Origin: Ruminiclostridium sp.
GTDB taxonomy: Bacteria; Bacillota; Clostridia; Oscillospirales; Ruminococcaceae
DNA length: 50,980 nucleotides
Reading direction: 5' to 3'
NCBI GenBank assembly: GCA_017624025.1
Contig: JAGANY010000004.1
Location: 1-50,980 of the forward strand
Shown: positions 42,228 to 50,980 of the stretch, piece after piece
Numbering within the stretch: position 1 is the first letter of the stretch
Layout: every line of letters starts with the position of its first letter
Notes under the pieces: generated by a model
Databases searched by the model: none
What the model was told of the DNA's origin: nothing
What the model saw: the letters and a program-made list of their open reading frames with translations, nothing else
Made by a program: the position numbers and the translations under genes

Positions 42228-43268
42228 TTACGAAAATCTTTGCTGACCGGGCTGTGCGATTCCTAAATGCTCATAAGCGAGAGCGGTAGCCATTCTTCCT
42301 CTCGGAGTACGTGCAATAAAGCCAAGCTGCATCAGGAACGGTTCGCATACATCCTCAAGGGTTATTGCTTCCTCGCCTAAAGCCGAGGCTAAGGTTTCAA
42401 GGCCAACAGGGCCGCCGTTATAACCTGTTATTATCATTGTAAGCATACGTCTGTCGAGACTGTCGAGCCCGAGCTTATCTATTTCGAGTCTTCCGAGGGC
42501 GATATCAGCGAGATCCTTCGTTATCTTACCGTCTCCCATAACTTCAGCAAAGTCACGGACTCTCTTTAAAAGACGGTTGGCAATTCGGGGGGTACCTCTT
42601 GAACGTCTTGCAAGCTCAGCGGCACCTTCCTTTAAGGTAGGTATCGTAAGGATTACCGAGGAACGCATAATAATATCACAAAGCTGGTCTTCGGTATATA
42701 GTTCGAGTCTCTGGATTACTCCAAAACGGTCACGAAGAGGGCCTGTAAGCTGACCTGCTCTTGTGGTTGCACCTACGAGAGTAAATTTCGGGAGGTCGAT
42801 ACGGATAGATTGTGCCGAAGGGCCTTTACCGATAATAATATCCAAAACATTATCTTCCATAGCAGGATAAAGCACTTCCTCTACCTGTCTTGAAAGACGG
42901 TGTATTTCGTCAATAAAGAGTACGTCGCCGTCCTTAAGGTTTGTAAGCAGTGCGGCAAGGTCGCCGGGCTTTTCTATTGCGGGGCCGGAGGTTATTTTTA
43001 TATTTACGCCCATTTCGTTTGCGATAATTCCTGCAAGGGTCGTTTTTCCGAGACCGGGAGGGCCGTAAAGAAGAACGTGGTCGAGGCTTTCGCCTCTTGC
43101 CTTTGCGGCTTCAATAAAGATTTTAAGGTTTTCCTTGACCTTGTCCTGTCCGATATATTCATCAAGCTTTTTCGGACGTAGGCTGTATTCTATATCAACG
43201 TCTTCGGGTCTTAAGTCGGGTTCGGTAATACGCTGATAATTCTGTTCGTTTTTTGAGGTTTCGATCAA
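42228..43268 (-). CDS. ruvB: Holliday junction branch migration helicase RuvB
   Basis: RuvB is the hexameric AAA+ motor of RuvAB branch migration. The 346-residue length is normal. Conserved motifs are the N-terminal [19 protein letters not shown], Walker [10 protein letters not shown], Walker B FIDEIHRL, sensor GATTRAG, the arginine finger region RDRFG and the C-terminal winged helix with [10 protein letters not shown]. Its ATG overlaps the stop of the TPR gene by four bases, so it is translationally coupled to that gene rather than directly to ruvA. Confidence 0.97.
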   Translation of the reverse strand: MIETSKNEQNYQRITEPDLRPEDVDIEYSLRPKKLDEYIGQDKVKENLKIFIEAAKARGESLDHVLLYGPPGLGKTTLAGIIANEMGVNIKITSGPAIEKPGDLAALLTNLKDGDVLFIDEIHRLSRQVEEVLYPAMEDNVLDIIIGKGPSAQSIRIDLPKFTLVGATTRAGQLTGPLRDRFGVIQRLELYTEDQLCDIIMRSSVILTIPTLKEGAAELARRSRGTPRIANRLLKRVRDFAEVMGDGKITKDLADIALGRLEIDKLGLDSLDRRMLTMIITGYNGGPVGLETLASALGEEAITLEDVCEPFLMQLGFIARTPRGRMATALAYEHLGIAQPGQQRFS

Positions 43269-44044
43269 GAGTTTTCGCTCCCTTCTTCCTTGAAAAGATC
43301 GTGTTCGGATATTTTTCTTATATTCATAATCTGTGTCTTGTATTTTTCATAGTTGTTTTCATTGTCAACAGCGATTGCGTTTATCATTAATCTTTCTGCT
43401 TCGTCGAAATTACCGAGAGCTGCATAGCATACAGCTTTTTCATACATAGATATGAGGTCGTGCTCCGAAACCTTAAGCAGAGTTTCAAAATATTCTATAG
43501 CCTTTTCGTATTGTCCTCTTGTTTCGGCAATAAATCCGAGAGCACGGTAAGCAGTAATATTGTTCGGATTATATTTTATTGCCTGGTTATAATAATATTC
43601 CGCATTTTTAAAATCGCCTTCGTCAGCGAGACAGTTTGCATAAGCAACGAGCACAGCGTCATTGTATGGTAGAGCTTCTGCTCCTCTTCGGCGTATTTCT
43701 TTATATTCGTTATGCTTATGCTGCTTGATGAAGCAATGTGCAAGCCACTCATAGCAAAAAGCCCTGTTGCTGTCGCCTACATCGAGCTTAAGCGCTTCCT
43801 CAAAATATTCGGCAGCGGTATTATATTTTTCGTCGAGAAACAGAAGAATGCCCTTATAAGCGAGCTTTGCTCCCTGGTCTTTGTATTTTATAGCGTCTTT
43901 ACCGATAATACTGAGTGCTTTTTTCTTCTTTTCGGAATTTTCCTTTGCTTTTGTAATTCTTGTTAAAGCGAAGGTGTATGCCATAACGAGTGCAAACATT
44001 CCGACGAAAATAATAATAAAAAGCGTTATTCCGTCAAGCTTCAT
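43265..44044 (-). CDS. TPR repeat protein with N-terminal membrane anchor, inserted in the ruv cluster
   Basis: The 259-residue protein has a membrane segment at about 6-27 ([20 protein letters not shown]), then a basic stretch, then about four tetratricopeptide repeats ([52 protein letters not shown]). TPRs mediate protein contacts. The partner is unknown. It separates ruvA and ruvB, which are usually adjacent, and overlaps ruvB. Confidence 0.82.
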   Translation of the reverse strand: MKLDGITLFIIIFVGMFALVMAYTFALTRITKAKENSEKKKKALSIIGKDAIKYKDQGAKLAYKGILLFLDEKYNTAAEYFEEALKLDVGDSNRAFCYEWLAHCFIKQHKHNEYKEIRRRGAEALPYNDAVLVAYANCLADEGDFKNAEYYYNQAIKYNPNNITAYRALGFIAETRGQYEKAIEYFETLLKVSEHDLISMYEKAVCYAALGNFDEAERLMINAIAVDNENNYEKYKTQIMNIRKISEHDLFKEEGSENS

Positions 44045-44066
44045 ATAATTTCCTCTGTTGTCTGTG

Positions 44067-44672
44067 TTAAATACTGCTGAGGCGTTTAAGTCCTTCTTTT
44101 ACGAGGTCGCCTACAGGCATATCCGGAGAAAGTCCGGAAAGAGCCTTCTGTGCCTGCTGGCTTGAAAAACCGAGAACTACAAGAGCGGAAACAGCCTCGG
44201 ACATATTGTTGCCCATAACGGTATTTGTCTGTGAAAGCTGTGCGTAGCTTTCGGCGGGTATATTGGTATCCTGTTTTGCAATCTTATCCTTAAGCTCGAG
44301 AATGATTCGGTCAGCAATCTTCTTTCCGATGCCGGGAGAACGGGTAAGAACCTTACTGTCTCCGCCTGCAACGCAAAGAGCAAAGCCTTGCGGCGAAAGG
44401 TCGGAAAGAATAGAAAGGGCAGCCTTAGGTCCTACTCCGTTTACAGAAAGCAGCATTTTAAAACAGCTGAGCTCTGCACTTTCAGCAAAACCAAAAAGCT
44501 CTACCGCATCCTCTCTTACGTTCATATATGTGTATAAAAAGGCTTCTTCGCCTGTTTTAAGCTGTGACAGGGTATATGCTGTGGTACGGCAGGCGTATCC
44601 TACTCCGCCGCATTCGATTACGGCGAGATTAGGCTCCATAACTGTTATTTTTCCTTTTTAGCTGTATATCAT
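44067..44672 (-). CDS. ruvA: RuvA, with an in-frame TAA at codon 5
   Basis: RuvA binds the Holliday junction and loads RuvB. The frame from 44639 to 44067 (190 residues) contains domain II with its helix-hairpin-helices (LLSVNGVGPKAALSIL, LTRSPGIGKKIADRI) and domain III at the C-terminus. The usual N-terminus is about 11 residues longer. It is present in the sequence: ATG 44672 with AAGGA upstream gives MIYS, then TAA (44660-44658), then KGKITVMEPNLAVIECGGVG. MIYS-x-KGK is the normal RuvA start, with a hydrophobic residue at x. Reinitiation at ATG 44639 (with AAAAAGGA 12 bases upstream) would give a protein lacking the first beta strand. Confidence 0.88.
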
Positions 44673-44684
44673 AACAAAAATTCC

Positions 44685-45176
44685 TTATCTGTAATTACTT
44701 AGCTGTGAGTTATAGCTGTGTGCGTGGCAGATTGCAATTGCAAGAGCGTCGGCGGTATCATCGGGCTTCGGTATCGATGGAAGCTTAAGGATACGTGTTG
44801 TCATTTCCTGTACCTGCTTCTTTACTGCTTTTCCGTAGCCTGTAACCGACTGTTTTACCTGTAAGGGCGTGTATTCAAATATGGGTATCTCTCTCTGACG
44901 GGCGGCGAGAAGAACTATTCCTCTTGCCTGTGCAACGTCGATAGCGGTCTTCTGGTTACTGGTAAAATAAAGACGCTCTATTGCGAGAAAATCGGGCTTG
45001 AATCTGTCAAGAATGTAGCACAGGTCGTTATAAATTTCGAGAAGCCTCGAATTAAAATCCATATCTGCAGGGGTTGTTACCGCACCGTAGTCAATAACGT
45101 TGAAACGTGCTTTTTCGTATTCGATAACGCCGAAGCCTACTATCGCATAGCCCGGGTCAATTCCAATTATCCTCAG
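44685..45176 (-). CDS. ruvC: Crossover junction endodeoxyribonuclease RuvC (CTG start)
   Basis: RuvC cuts Holliday junctions. The family N-terminus MRIIGIDPG is encoded starting at CTG 45176-45174 (CTG AGG ATA ATT GGA). All other catalytic acids are visible: the Asp in GIDPG, the Glu in LAIERLYF and the Asp pair in KPDDTADALAIA. Length from CTG is 163 residues, normal. GGGGGG stands eight bases upstream. No ATG, GTG or TTG is available in frame close by: the only near ATG (45192) is one base out of frame. It opens the long operon and is 12 bases from ruvA. Confidence 0.9.
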   Translation of the reverse strand: MRIIGIDPGYAIVGFGVIEYEKARFNVIDYGAVTTPADMDFNSRLLEIYNDLCYILDRFKPDFLAIERLYFTSNQKTAIDVAQARGIVLLAARQREIPIFEYTPLQVKQSVTGYGKAVKKQVQEMTTRILKLPSIPKPDDTADALAIAICHAHSYNSQLSNYR

Positions 45177-45209
45177 AAGCCTTTCCCCCCATAATAATTT
45201 TAATAATAT

Positions 45210-45238
45210 ATTATACCATATTTTATATATAATTGCAA
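45210..45238 (-). promoter_or_regulatory. Promoter of the ruvC-to-murD operon
   Basis: Minus strand TTGCAA (45238-45233), 17-base spacer, TATAAT (45215-45210). It is the only convincing promoter I found for the 15-gene run. Confidence 0.75.
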
Positions 45239-45312
45239 CTTTTTGAGCTGATTTTTGCTGATTTTCTTTGACGAAAATGTCAGAAATTATGACGGATTTT
45301 TATGAAAAATTC

Positions 45313-45870
45313 CTATATTATCTGAAGCTCCTTCATAAGACGGAAAAGCCTTCCCACAGGAAGCCCCATAACGTTGTAATAATCGCCCTCGATACCCTCA
45401 ACGAGCAGAGCACCAAGCTCCTGGATGCCGTAAGCACCTGCTTTATCGAAGGGCTCGCCTGTTGCGATATAACGTTCGATTTCGAATTCGTCGAGAGGGA
45501 AGAATTTAACCTTTGTTTCTTCGGTAAAGCTGTATGTTTTTCCGTCCTTAATAACGGCAACACCTGTAAAAACGCTGTGATATGTTCCTGAAATAAGCGA
45601 AAGCATACGGAATGCGTCCTCTTTATCCTTAGGCTTTCCGAGGATTTCACCGTTTATTGCAACAACTGTGTCAGAGCCGATAACGGTGTCTTCAGGATGT
45701 GTATCTGAAATTTCCTGTGCCTTTGCTATAGCTAAAGCTTCTACGAATTTTTCGGGGGGGAGGGAGGGGTCGGCGTTTTCCTCGCCGACAGCGGGGATTA
45801 TTTCAAAATCGGCTGTAATAAGAGAAAGAAGCTCTTTTCTTCGGGGTGATTTACTTGCGAGAATAAGCAT
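45313..45870 (-). CDS. maf: Maf-like nucleoside triphosphate pyrophosphatase
   Basis: Maf proteins hydrolyse non-canonical or pyrimidine nucleoside triphosphates to monophosphates, and are linked to septum control. The start is set at ATG 45870 because LILASKSPRRKELL is the usual N-terminus and AAAGGA lies upstream; an in-frame start at 45903 would add 11 residues. The 185-residue chain also has GSDTVVAINGEILGKP and EPFDKAGAYGIQ. It is transcribed from its own promoter. Confidence 0.93.
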   Translation of the reverse strand: MLILASKSPRRKELLSLITADFEIIPAVGEENADPSLPPEKFVEALAIAKAQEISDTHPEDTVIGSDTVVAINGEILGKPKDKEDAFRMLSLISGTYHSVFTGVAVIKDGKTYSFTEETKVKFFPLDEFEIERYIATGEPFDKAGAYGIQELGALLVEGIEGDYYNVMGLPVGRLFRLMKELQII

Positions 45871-45906
45871 TTTTTTCGTTCCTTTCGTGAATATGTCTAA
45901 CATATT

Positions 45907-45935
45907 ATTTTATCATATATCCGTTGCTATGTCAA
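45907..45935 (-). promoter_or_regulatory. Promoter of maf
   Basis: Minus strand TTGACA (45935-45930), 17-base spacer, TAAAAT (45912-45907). Confidence 0.65.
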
Positions 45936-45957
45936 ACGAAAAAACAGCTTTTTTCTG

Positions 45958-45986
45958 TTGCAAAATCGGAAAAAGTATGTTATAAT
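45958..45986 (+). promoter_or_regulatory. Promoter of lepA
   Basis: TTGCAA (45958-45963), 17-base spacer, TATAAT (45981-45986). The sequence from the -35 box onward is nearly the same as the promoter at 15065. Confidence 0.7.
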
Positions 45987-46021
45987 ATTTAGGTTAAATT
46001 GAATTTACAGGAGGAATAACC

Positions 46022-47836
46022 TTGGCAGACAGAGATTATCTTTCGGAAATACGCAATTTCTGTATAATTGCACATATAGACCATGGTAAATCGACCCTTG
46101 CTGACCGTATTTTAGAGCAGACAGAAACCGTTGCTCATCGTGATATGGAAGAACAGCTTCTCGACAATATGGAGCTCGAACGTGAAAGAGGCATTACCAT
46201 AAAGGCACGTGCTGTACGTCTTAACTATAAGGCACAGGACGGCAATACCTATGCCTTTAACCTTATCGACACCCCCGGTCACGTTGACTTTAACTATGAG
46301 GTTTCCCGTTCCCTTAATGCCTGTGAAGGTGCTATCCTTATCGTTGACGCATCACAGGGTATCGAGGCACAGACATTGGCAAATACCTATCTTGCAATAG
46401 AGCAGGATTTAGAGGTTGTTCCTGTAATAAATAAAATCGACCTTCCTTCCGCACAGCCCGAAGTTGTAAAGGAAGAAATCGAGGATGTAATCGGAATTCC
46501 AGCTGATGACGCTCCTCTTATTTCCGCAAAAATGGGTATCAATATCGAAGCGGTTATGGAGCAGATAGTAAAGTGTGTTCCCCCGCCCAAGGGCGACCCC
46601 GGCGCACCTCTTAAGGCTCTTATTTTCGACAGCTATTATGACAGCTATAAGGGCGTTATTGTTTACGTCCGTATAAAAGAGGGTACTCTCCGTGTGGGAG
46701 ATAAAATACGTATGATGGCAACAGGTGCTGAGTTCCAGGTTGTTGAGCTTGGCTATATGGGTGCTACAAGCCTTAATTCCACAGGCGAACTCAAGGCGGG
46801 CGAGGTAGGCTATATTGCCGCTTCAATCAAGTCTATCGGCGATACAAAGGTCGGCGATACCGTTACAACAGTTGAAAATCCTGCCGAAGAGCCTTTAGAG
46901 GGCTACCGTAACGTAAATCCTATGGTATTCAGCGGTATCTATCCTGCTGACGGTGCAAAGTACGGTGATTTAAGAGACGCACTTGAAAGATTACAGCTTA
47001 ACGACGCATCTCTTACCTTTGAACCCGAAACCTCCATTGCTTTAGGCTTCGGCTTCCGCTGTGGCTTCCTCGGACTTCTCCATATGGATATTATCCAGGA
47101 ACGTCTCGAGAGAGAATATAACCTTGACCTTGTAACAACTGCTCCTTCGGTTATTTATAAAATCGAGAAAATGAGCGGTGAAACAGTATATATCGATAAC
47201 CCTACAAATTACCCCGACCCTGCTGAAATTATGCAGGCGTATGAGCCTATGGTAAAGGTAAATGTGTTCAGTCCCTCTGACTATGTAGGAAATATTATGG
47301 AGCTTTGCCAGGAGCGCCGCGGTATTTTCAAGGATATGAAGTACCTCGACGAGACACGTGTTGACCTCCATTATGAAATGCCTCTCAACGAAATCGTATA
47401 TGACTTCTTTGATGCATTGAAATCACGTACAAAGGGTTACGCAAGCTATGACTATGAAATGCTCGGCTTCTATCCCTCCAAGCTTGTAAAGCTTGATATT
47501 ATGCTTAATGGTGATATTGTTGACGCACTTTCATTTATCGTGCATGCCGACAAGGCATATCCCCGTGCAAGACGTATTGCTGAAAAGCTTAAGGAGCATA
47601 TCCCGCGTCAGCTTTTCGAGGTTCCGATACAGGCTGCTATCGGCGGAAAAATTATTGCCCGTGAAACCGTAAAGGCTATGCGTAAGGACGTACTTGCGAA
47701 GTGTTACGGCGGTGATATTACACGTAAGAAAAAGCTTCTTGAAAAACAGAAGGAAGGTAAGAAGCGTATGCGTCAGCTTGGTACTGTTGAAGTACCCCAG
47801 GAAGCATTTATGGCTGTTCTTAAGCTTGACGAATGA
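46022..47836 (+). CDS. lepA: Elongation factor 4 (LepA), TTG start
   Basis: LepA is a translational GTPase that binds the ribosome and can back-translocate it. The 604-residue length is normal. Motifs: G1 [10 protein letters not shown]2 ERGITIKA, G3 DTPGHVDF, G4 NKIDLP, and the LepA-specific C-terminus with [20 protein letters not shown]. The start codon is TTG after GGAGG. No ATG occurs upstream in frame. It overlaps hemW by four bases. Confidence 0.97.
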   Translation: MADRDYLSEIRNFCIIAHIDHGKSTLADRILEQTETVAHRDMEEQLLDNMELERERGITIKARAVRLNYKAQDGNTYAFNLIDTPGHVDFNYEVSRSLNACEGAILIVDASQGIEAQTLANTYLAIEQDLEVVPVINKIDLPSAQPEVVKEEIEDVIGIPADDAPLISAKMGINIEAVMEQIVKCVPPPKGDPGAPLKALIFDSYYDSYKGVIVYVRIKEGTLRVGDKIRMMATGAEFQVVELGYMGATSLNSTGELKAGEVGYIAASIKSIGDTKVGDTVTTVENPAEEPLEGYRNVNPMVFSGIYPADGAKYGDLRDALERLQLNDASLTFEPETSIALGFGFRCGFLGLLHMDIIQERLEREYNLDLVTTAPSVIYKIEKMSGETVYIDNPTNYPDPAEIMQAYEPMVKVNVFSPSDYVGNIMELCQERRGIFKDMKYLDETRVDLHYEMPLNEIVYDFFDALKSRTKGYASYDYEMLGFYPSKLVKLDIMLNGDIVDALSFIVHADKAYPRARRIAEKLKEHIPRQLFEVPIQAAIGGKIIARETVKAMRKDVLAKCYGGDITRKKKLLEKQKEGKKRMRQLGTVEVPQEAFMAVLKLDE

Positions 47837-48900
47837 CGGGATTATACATTCATATACCTTTCTGTGCTTCGAAGTGTCCGTATTGTGATTTTTATTCGGA
47901 GCGGTACAGCAAAAAACTTGCCGAAGAATATAAGAATGCGGTTATCCGCAATCTTTCACACTATAATGAAACTTATGATACGGTTTATTTTGGCGGCGGA
48001 ACTCCTATTCTTCTTTGGGAAGAAATCGGCGGAATATTAAGTAATGTAAGGCTTTGTGAAAATGCAGAAATTACGGTTGAAGCAAATCCCTGTGTTACTG
48101 ACGAGAAGCGTCTTGAAAGACTTCTTGAAGGCGGAGTAAACCGTATTTCGTTCGGCGTTCAGTCCCTTAATGACAACGAACTTTTATTTCTCGGAAGAAA
48201 GCATACCGCTGAGCAGGCTGTCAGAGTGGTAAACCTCGCTTATAAAACAGGCTTCAGAAATATTTCCGCTGACCTTATGCTGGGACTTCCGAACCAGGAT
48301 AAAAGCAGTATCTATAATTCGGTAAACGCTCTTTCACAGCTCCCTCTTACCCATATTTCTTCGTATCTTCTTAAAATCGAGGAGGGTACGCCTTTTTCGG
48401 AAATGAATATTGATATTCCCGAAGATGAGGCTATGTCTGAGCTTTATCTTTATACCTGTGAAGAACTGGATAAAAACGGCTTTAAACAGTATGAAATAAG
48501 CAATTTTGCCCGTGACGGATTTATGTGCAGGCATAATCTAAGATACTGGCGGTGTGAGGAATATATCGGTATCGGTGCGGCGGCACATTCCTTCTGTAAC
48601 GGCGTTCGTTTTTGCACTGAGAGAAGTATTGAAAAGTTTATTTCAGCGGATAAACAGGAAGTGGTTATAACCGATGACGAAGCAGGCGGATTCGATGAAT
48701 TCGCTATGCTTAAGCTAAGACTTTCCGAAGGGCTTAAGTTTTCGGAATGCGAAAAGTTCGGCGTTGCTTCGGAAACGATAATAAACAGATGTAAAAAAAT
48801 ACCCTCCGATTATATAATCGTAAACGAAAAGAGCATAAGGCTTACAAGAAACGGTTTTATGCTCTCGAATGCTGTAATCGGAAAGATATTAGGCTATTGA
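47833..48900 (+). CDS. hemW: Radical SAM family heme chaperone HemW
   Basis: HemW is related to coproporphyrinogen III dehydrogenase HemN but binds and transfers heme. The 355-residue protein has [18 protein letters not shown] (the Cx3Cx2C cluster), [19 protein letters not shown] and [10 protein letters not shown]. HemN has an extra cysteine after the cluster motif (CxxCxC) and a longer N-terminus, both absent here, so HemW is preferred. It overlaps lepA, a pairing found in many Firmicutes, and is followed after one base by dusB. Confidence 0.92.
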   Translation: MTGLYIHIPFCASKCPYCDFYSERYSKKLAEEYKNAVIRNLSHYNETYDTVYFGGGTPILLWEEIGGILSNVRLCENAEITVEANPCVTDEKRLERLLEGGVNRISFGVQSLNDNELLFLGRKHTAEQAVRVVNLAYKTGFRNISADLMLGLPNQDKSSIYNSVNALSQLPLTHISSYLLKIEEGTPFSEMNIDIPEDEAMSELYLYTCEELDKNGFKQYEISNFARDGFMCRHNLRYWRCEEYIGIGAAAHSFCNGVRFCTERSIEKFISADKQEVVITDDEAGGFDEFAMLKLRLSEGLKFSECEKFGVASETIINRCKKIPSDYIIVNEKSIRLTRNGFMLSNAVIGKILGY

Positions 48901-48901
48901 T

Positions 48902-49873
48902 ATGGAATATTTAGAGATAGGTAATGTAAAAATAAAGAAAACAGCGGCACTTGCTCCTATGGCGGGGGTAGCGGATTATGCCTTCAGAACTGTTGCGAAG
49001 GAATTCGGTGCGGCGTATGTTGTAGGCGAAATGGCAAGCTGTAAGGGGCTTGTATATAGTGACAGAAAAACAGCAGAGCTGCTTACGGTTACAGATTACG
49101 AACGTCCTATGGCGGTTCAGCTTTTCGGTTGTGAACCCGAATTTGTAGCCCCTGCTATAAAGATTGCTGAAAAGTACAGACCCGATATTATTGACATAAA
49201 CAGCGGTTGTCCTGTACCTAAGGTTGCAGGCAACGGTTCGGGAAGTGCGCTTATGAAAAATCCGAAGCTTTTCGGTGAGATGATAACTGCTGCCGTTAAG
49301 GCAACAGATATTCCCGTTACCGTAAAAATACGCAAGGGCTGGGACGATAACAGCGTAAATGCTGTCGAGATTGCAAAAATTGCAGAAGAATGCGGGGCTT
49401 CCGCTGTGGCGGTTCACGGCAGAACAAAGACTCAGATGTACAGCGGTAATGCCGACTGGGATATAATTGCGGAAGTAAAGCAGGCAGTAAAAATTCCTGT
49501 TATCGGAAACGGTGATGTAGATAGCGGCGAAAAGTGTGCCGAAATGTACAGATATACAGGCTGTGACCTTGTAATGATAGGCCGGGGAGCTTGCGGTAAG
49601 CCCTGGGTTTTCCGCGAAATAGAGCAGTATCTTAACGGCGGAGAAATAAGCGATGTAACTCTTGAAGAAAGGCTTTCGGTTATGAAGCACCAGATAGAGC
49701 TGCTTGTAGAAAACAAGGGTGAATATATAGGAATGAAAGAGGCAAGAATGCAGACAGGCTGGTACCTTAAGGGAATGCCGAATGCGGCAAAATACCGTGC
49801 TATGTGCGGTACTCTTTCGACTATGGATGATTTGAAAAGGCTTATTGAAATGATAAGGAATAACGGCGAATAA
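48902..49873 (+). CDS. dusB: tRNA-dihydrouridine synthase DusB-like
   Basis: Dus enzymes reduce uridines in the tRNA D-loop with FMN and NADPH. The 323-residue protein has APMAGVADYAFR at the start, the catalytic cysteine in NSGCPVPKVAGNGSGSALMK, the FMN-binding VHGRTKTQMYSG and PVIGNGDV, and GRGACGKPWVF. The subtype DusB is the usual one in this lineage but was not tested. It begins one base after hemW stops. Confidence 0.92.
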   Translation: MEYLEIGNVKIKKTAALAPMAGVADYAFRTVAKEFGAAYVVGEMASCKGLVYSDRKTAELLTVTDYERPMAVQLFGCEPEFVAPAIKIAEKYRPDIIDINSGCPVPKVAGNGSGSALMKNPKLFGEMITAAVKATDIPVTVKIRKGWDDNSVNAVEIAKIAEECGASAVAVHGRTKTQMYSGNADWDIIAEVKQAVKIPVIGNGDVDSGEKCAEMYRYTGCDLVMIGRGACGKPWVFREIEQYLNGGEISDVTLEERLSVMKHQIELLVENKGEYIGMKEARMQTGWYLKGMPNAAKYRAMCGTLSTMDDLKRLIEMIRNNGE

Positions 49874-49892
49874 TTATGAAAGGAATCGTATT

Positions 49893-50687
49893 ATGATAGC
49901 ATTGGTTACAGGTGCAAGCTCGGGTATAGGAAGAGCTATGGCTTTAGGCTTCGCAAAGAGAGGCTTCAATCTTATTATTGTTGCGAGAAGAGTACAGAGA
50001 CTTGTTGAATTAAAACAGGAAATAACCGAAAAATACGGAGTAAAGGTTCGTATTTTTGCTCACGATTTATCCAAGGTTGATGAATGTAAGAAGCTTTTTG
50101 AAGAGGTAAGCCGTGTTAATGTTGACGTTGTTGTGAACAGTGCGGGCTTCGGCGTGTTCGGTTCTTTCGATGAAACTGACCTTGATGATGAGCTTAAGAT
50201 GATAGATGTAAATATTAAGGCTGTACACGTTCTTACAAAGCTCTTTTTACAGAAATTCAAGCAGAAAAACAGAGGCTTTATCCTTAACGTTGCATCTATA
50301 GCAGGCTTTATGGCAGGCCCACAGTTTTCTTCCTATTATGCGTCAAAAAGCTATGTAATACAGCTTACAAGAGCAATACACGAAGAGCTTCGCTATATAA
50401 AATCGAATGTCTATGTTGGTGCATTCTGTCCCGGTCCTGTAAGAACAGAGTTCAACGAAATTGCAGGTGCGGAGTTTGCAACCTCGGGAATTTCTGACGT
50501 TGAAGCGGCCGAATATGCTATCGAAAAAATGCTCGATGGTCAGATGATAATAATACCGACTTTCGGCACAAAGATTTTAAGAGCAGCCGCAAAGCTTGCT
50601 CCCGATGACATTGTGCTTGCAGCTACAGGTGCGGTTCAGCGTTCACGCAAGGTTATCGAAAAGGATACGGATATAATAAGATTTTGA
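49893..50687 (+). CDS. SDR family NAD(P)-dependent oxidoreductase
   Basis: This 264-residue short-chain dehydrogenase has the classical loop TGASSGIGRAMA, NSAGFGVFG, NVASIAG with the catalytic serine, and YYASKSYV with the Tyr and Lys. Its C-terminal part (FGTKILRAAAKLAPDDIVLAATG) is hydrophobic and resembles the DltE-like or YqjQ-like SDR subgroup. The substrate is unknown. GAAAGGA precedes ATG. It is 19 bases after dusB, so it is probably in the lepA transcript. Confidence 0.88.
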   Translation: MIALVTGASSGIGRAMALGFAKRGFNLIIVARRVQRLVELKQEITEKYGVKVRIFAHDLSKVDECKKLFEEVSRVNVDVVVNSAGFGVFGSFDETDLDDELKMIDVNIKAVHVLTKLFLQKFKQKNRGFILNVASIAGFMAGPQFSSYYASKSYVIQLTRAIHEELRYIKSNVYVGAFCPGPVRTEFNEIAGAEFATSGISDVEAAEYAIEKMLDGQMIIIPTFGTKILRAAAKLAPDDIVLAATGAVQRSRKVIEKDTDIIRF

Positions 50688-50780
50688 AAAACTGAGCAAA
50701 GCGAAAATTTAAGTTTTCGGCCAATCCTTTTACAAAAGGATTGGCAGGGGAGAGGGGCGTCAGCCCCAAATAATTCCTCG
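50688..50780 (+). repeat. Intergenic repeat element, family A copy 2
   Basis: Immediately after the SDR stop codon comes GAGCAAAGCGAAAA, TTTTCGG, a hairpin CCTTTTACAAAAGG, CAGGGG and GGGGCGTCAGCCCC. The same blocks in the same order occur on the minus strand at 3743-3901. In both places the element lies directly downstream of a gene in the same orientation. Confidence 0.65.
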
Positions 50781-50809
50781 TGCTGTTTTAAGACAGAGTA
50801 ATAAACGAA

Positions 50810-50837
50810 GGCGGTGCATTGTGCACCGCCCTTTTTA
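50810..50837 (+). terminator. Terminator after the SDR gene and repeat
   Basis: GGCGGTGCA (50810-50818) and TGCACCGCC (50822-50830) form a perfect 9-bp stem followed by CTTTTTAT. Confidence 0.85.
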
Positions 50838-50849
50838 TATTTGTTAGCT

Positions 50850-50980
50850 TAAGCGTAAAATAACCACCGCTTGAAGCGGTGGAATAAGAATCTTTAGATA
50901 CAAGAAAGCCCTCCTTGTGATATAATGAAAGTGGGTTTGGCAACCACATCACTATGAAAAAGGAGGACTGTCAAATGAAT
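50850..50980 (+). mobile_element. Possible left end of an IS200/IS605-type element
   Basis: A hairpin CCACCGCTTGAAGCGGTGG (50864-50882) of the kind seen near the ends of IS200/IS605 elements precedes a -10 like TATAAT (50922 region). AAGGAGG (50960-50966) and an ATG at 50975 open a frame that is cut by the window edge. The element boundary cannot be set from this side. Confidence 0.4.
50975..50980 (+). CDS. Start of a gene cut by the window edge
   Basis: Only ATG AAT is present. A strong AAGGAGG lies eight bases upstream. If the hairpin before it belongs to an IS200/IS605-type element, this would be a tnpA or tnpB gene. Confidence 0.4.

Noticed and set aside
1-50980. Genome-wide reassignment of TAA suggested by sigE and ruvA
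   Set aside because: Most genes in the window end in TAA at the expected length, so TAA is a working stop codon here.
1-50980. CRISPR arrays, prophage or defence islands
   Set aside because: No regularly spaced direct repeats, phage structural genes or known defence families were seen.

Overview
The window looks like chromosomal DNA of an anaerobic, low-to-mid GC Firmicute of class Clostridia, most likely Ruminococcus or a close relative in the Oscillospiraceae. This is inferred from gene content, not a search: pyruvate:ferredoxin oxidoreductase, the sporulation pair spoIIGA-sigE, the germination hydrolase sleB, T-box leaders, an ECF transporter module, YesL/DUF624 and DUF5711 proteins, and strong Shine-Dalgarno sites throughout. 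Most of it is core genome. I saw no tRNA, rRNA, CRISPR array or prophage. The only mobile-element trace is a possible IS200/IS605-like end at the right edge.

Layout. 1-300 is the end of a PFOR gene. 370-2100 is a tryptophan T-box leader driving a standalone trpB. 2107-4659 holds an AIM24-family gene, sleB and a VanY-type carboxypeptidase gene, with a repeat element inside a terminator. 4720-8173 is a promoter with a large inverted repeat, then a ribbon-helix-helix-like gene and clpB. 8167-8449 is a giant fold-back repeat. 8511-10340 has a nucleotidyltransferase-like gene, a nitroreductase and two tandem degenerate HPr-like genes. 10431-13296 carries mtaB and, facing it, spoIIGA-sigE. 13369-14918 has two poorly characterised genes. 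15065-19499 runs yesL-like, PHP phosphoesterase, malic enzyme, TSCPD protein, Nudix, ruvX and a 39-residue membrane peptide. 19501-21908 is a cysteine T-box leader with cysE-cysS. 21905-23669 has two tandem cyclophilin-like lipoproteins. 23900-28535 has murA, a walJ-like hydrolase and two radical SAM genes.

From 45238 leftward to 28572 a single minus-strand run of 15 tightly spaced genes looks like one operon: ruvC, ruvA, a TPR gene, ruvB, glmM, a methyltransferase, a fused ecfA1A2, ecfT, truA, a DUF5711 gene, cvpA, a zinc-finger Clp ATPase, an SDR gene, a murL-like gene and murD. It joins Holliday-junction processing to cell-wall precursor synthesis. Right of its promoter are maf (minus) and the plus-strand run lepA-hemW-dusB-SDR.

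Most notable observations. (1) The MurL-like epimerase gene directly upstream of murD suggests that D-glutamate may enter peptidoglycan by the MurD2/MurL route known from Xanthomonas. (2) Two otherwise intact conserved genes, sigE and ruvA, each carry an in-frame TAA a few codons after a well-placed ATG, and ruvC seems to start at CTG. (3) Two tandem HPr-like proteins have lost the phospho-accepting histidine. (4) A 280-bp multi-arm fold-back repeat follows clpB, and a second repeat family sits downstream of two genes. (5) A good promoter at 9619-9647 points straight into a terminator with no gene between.
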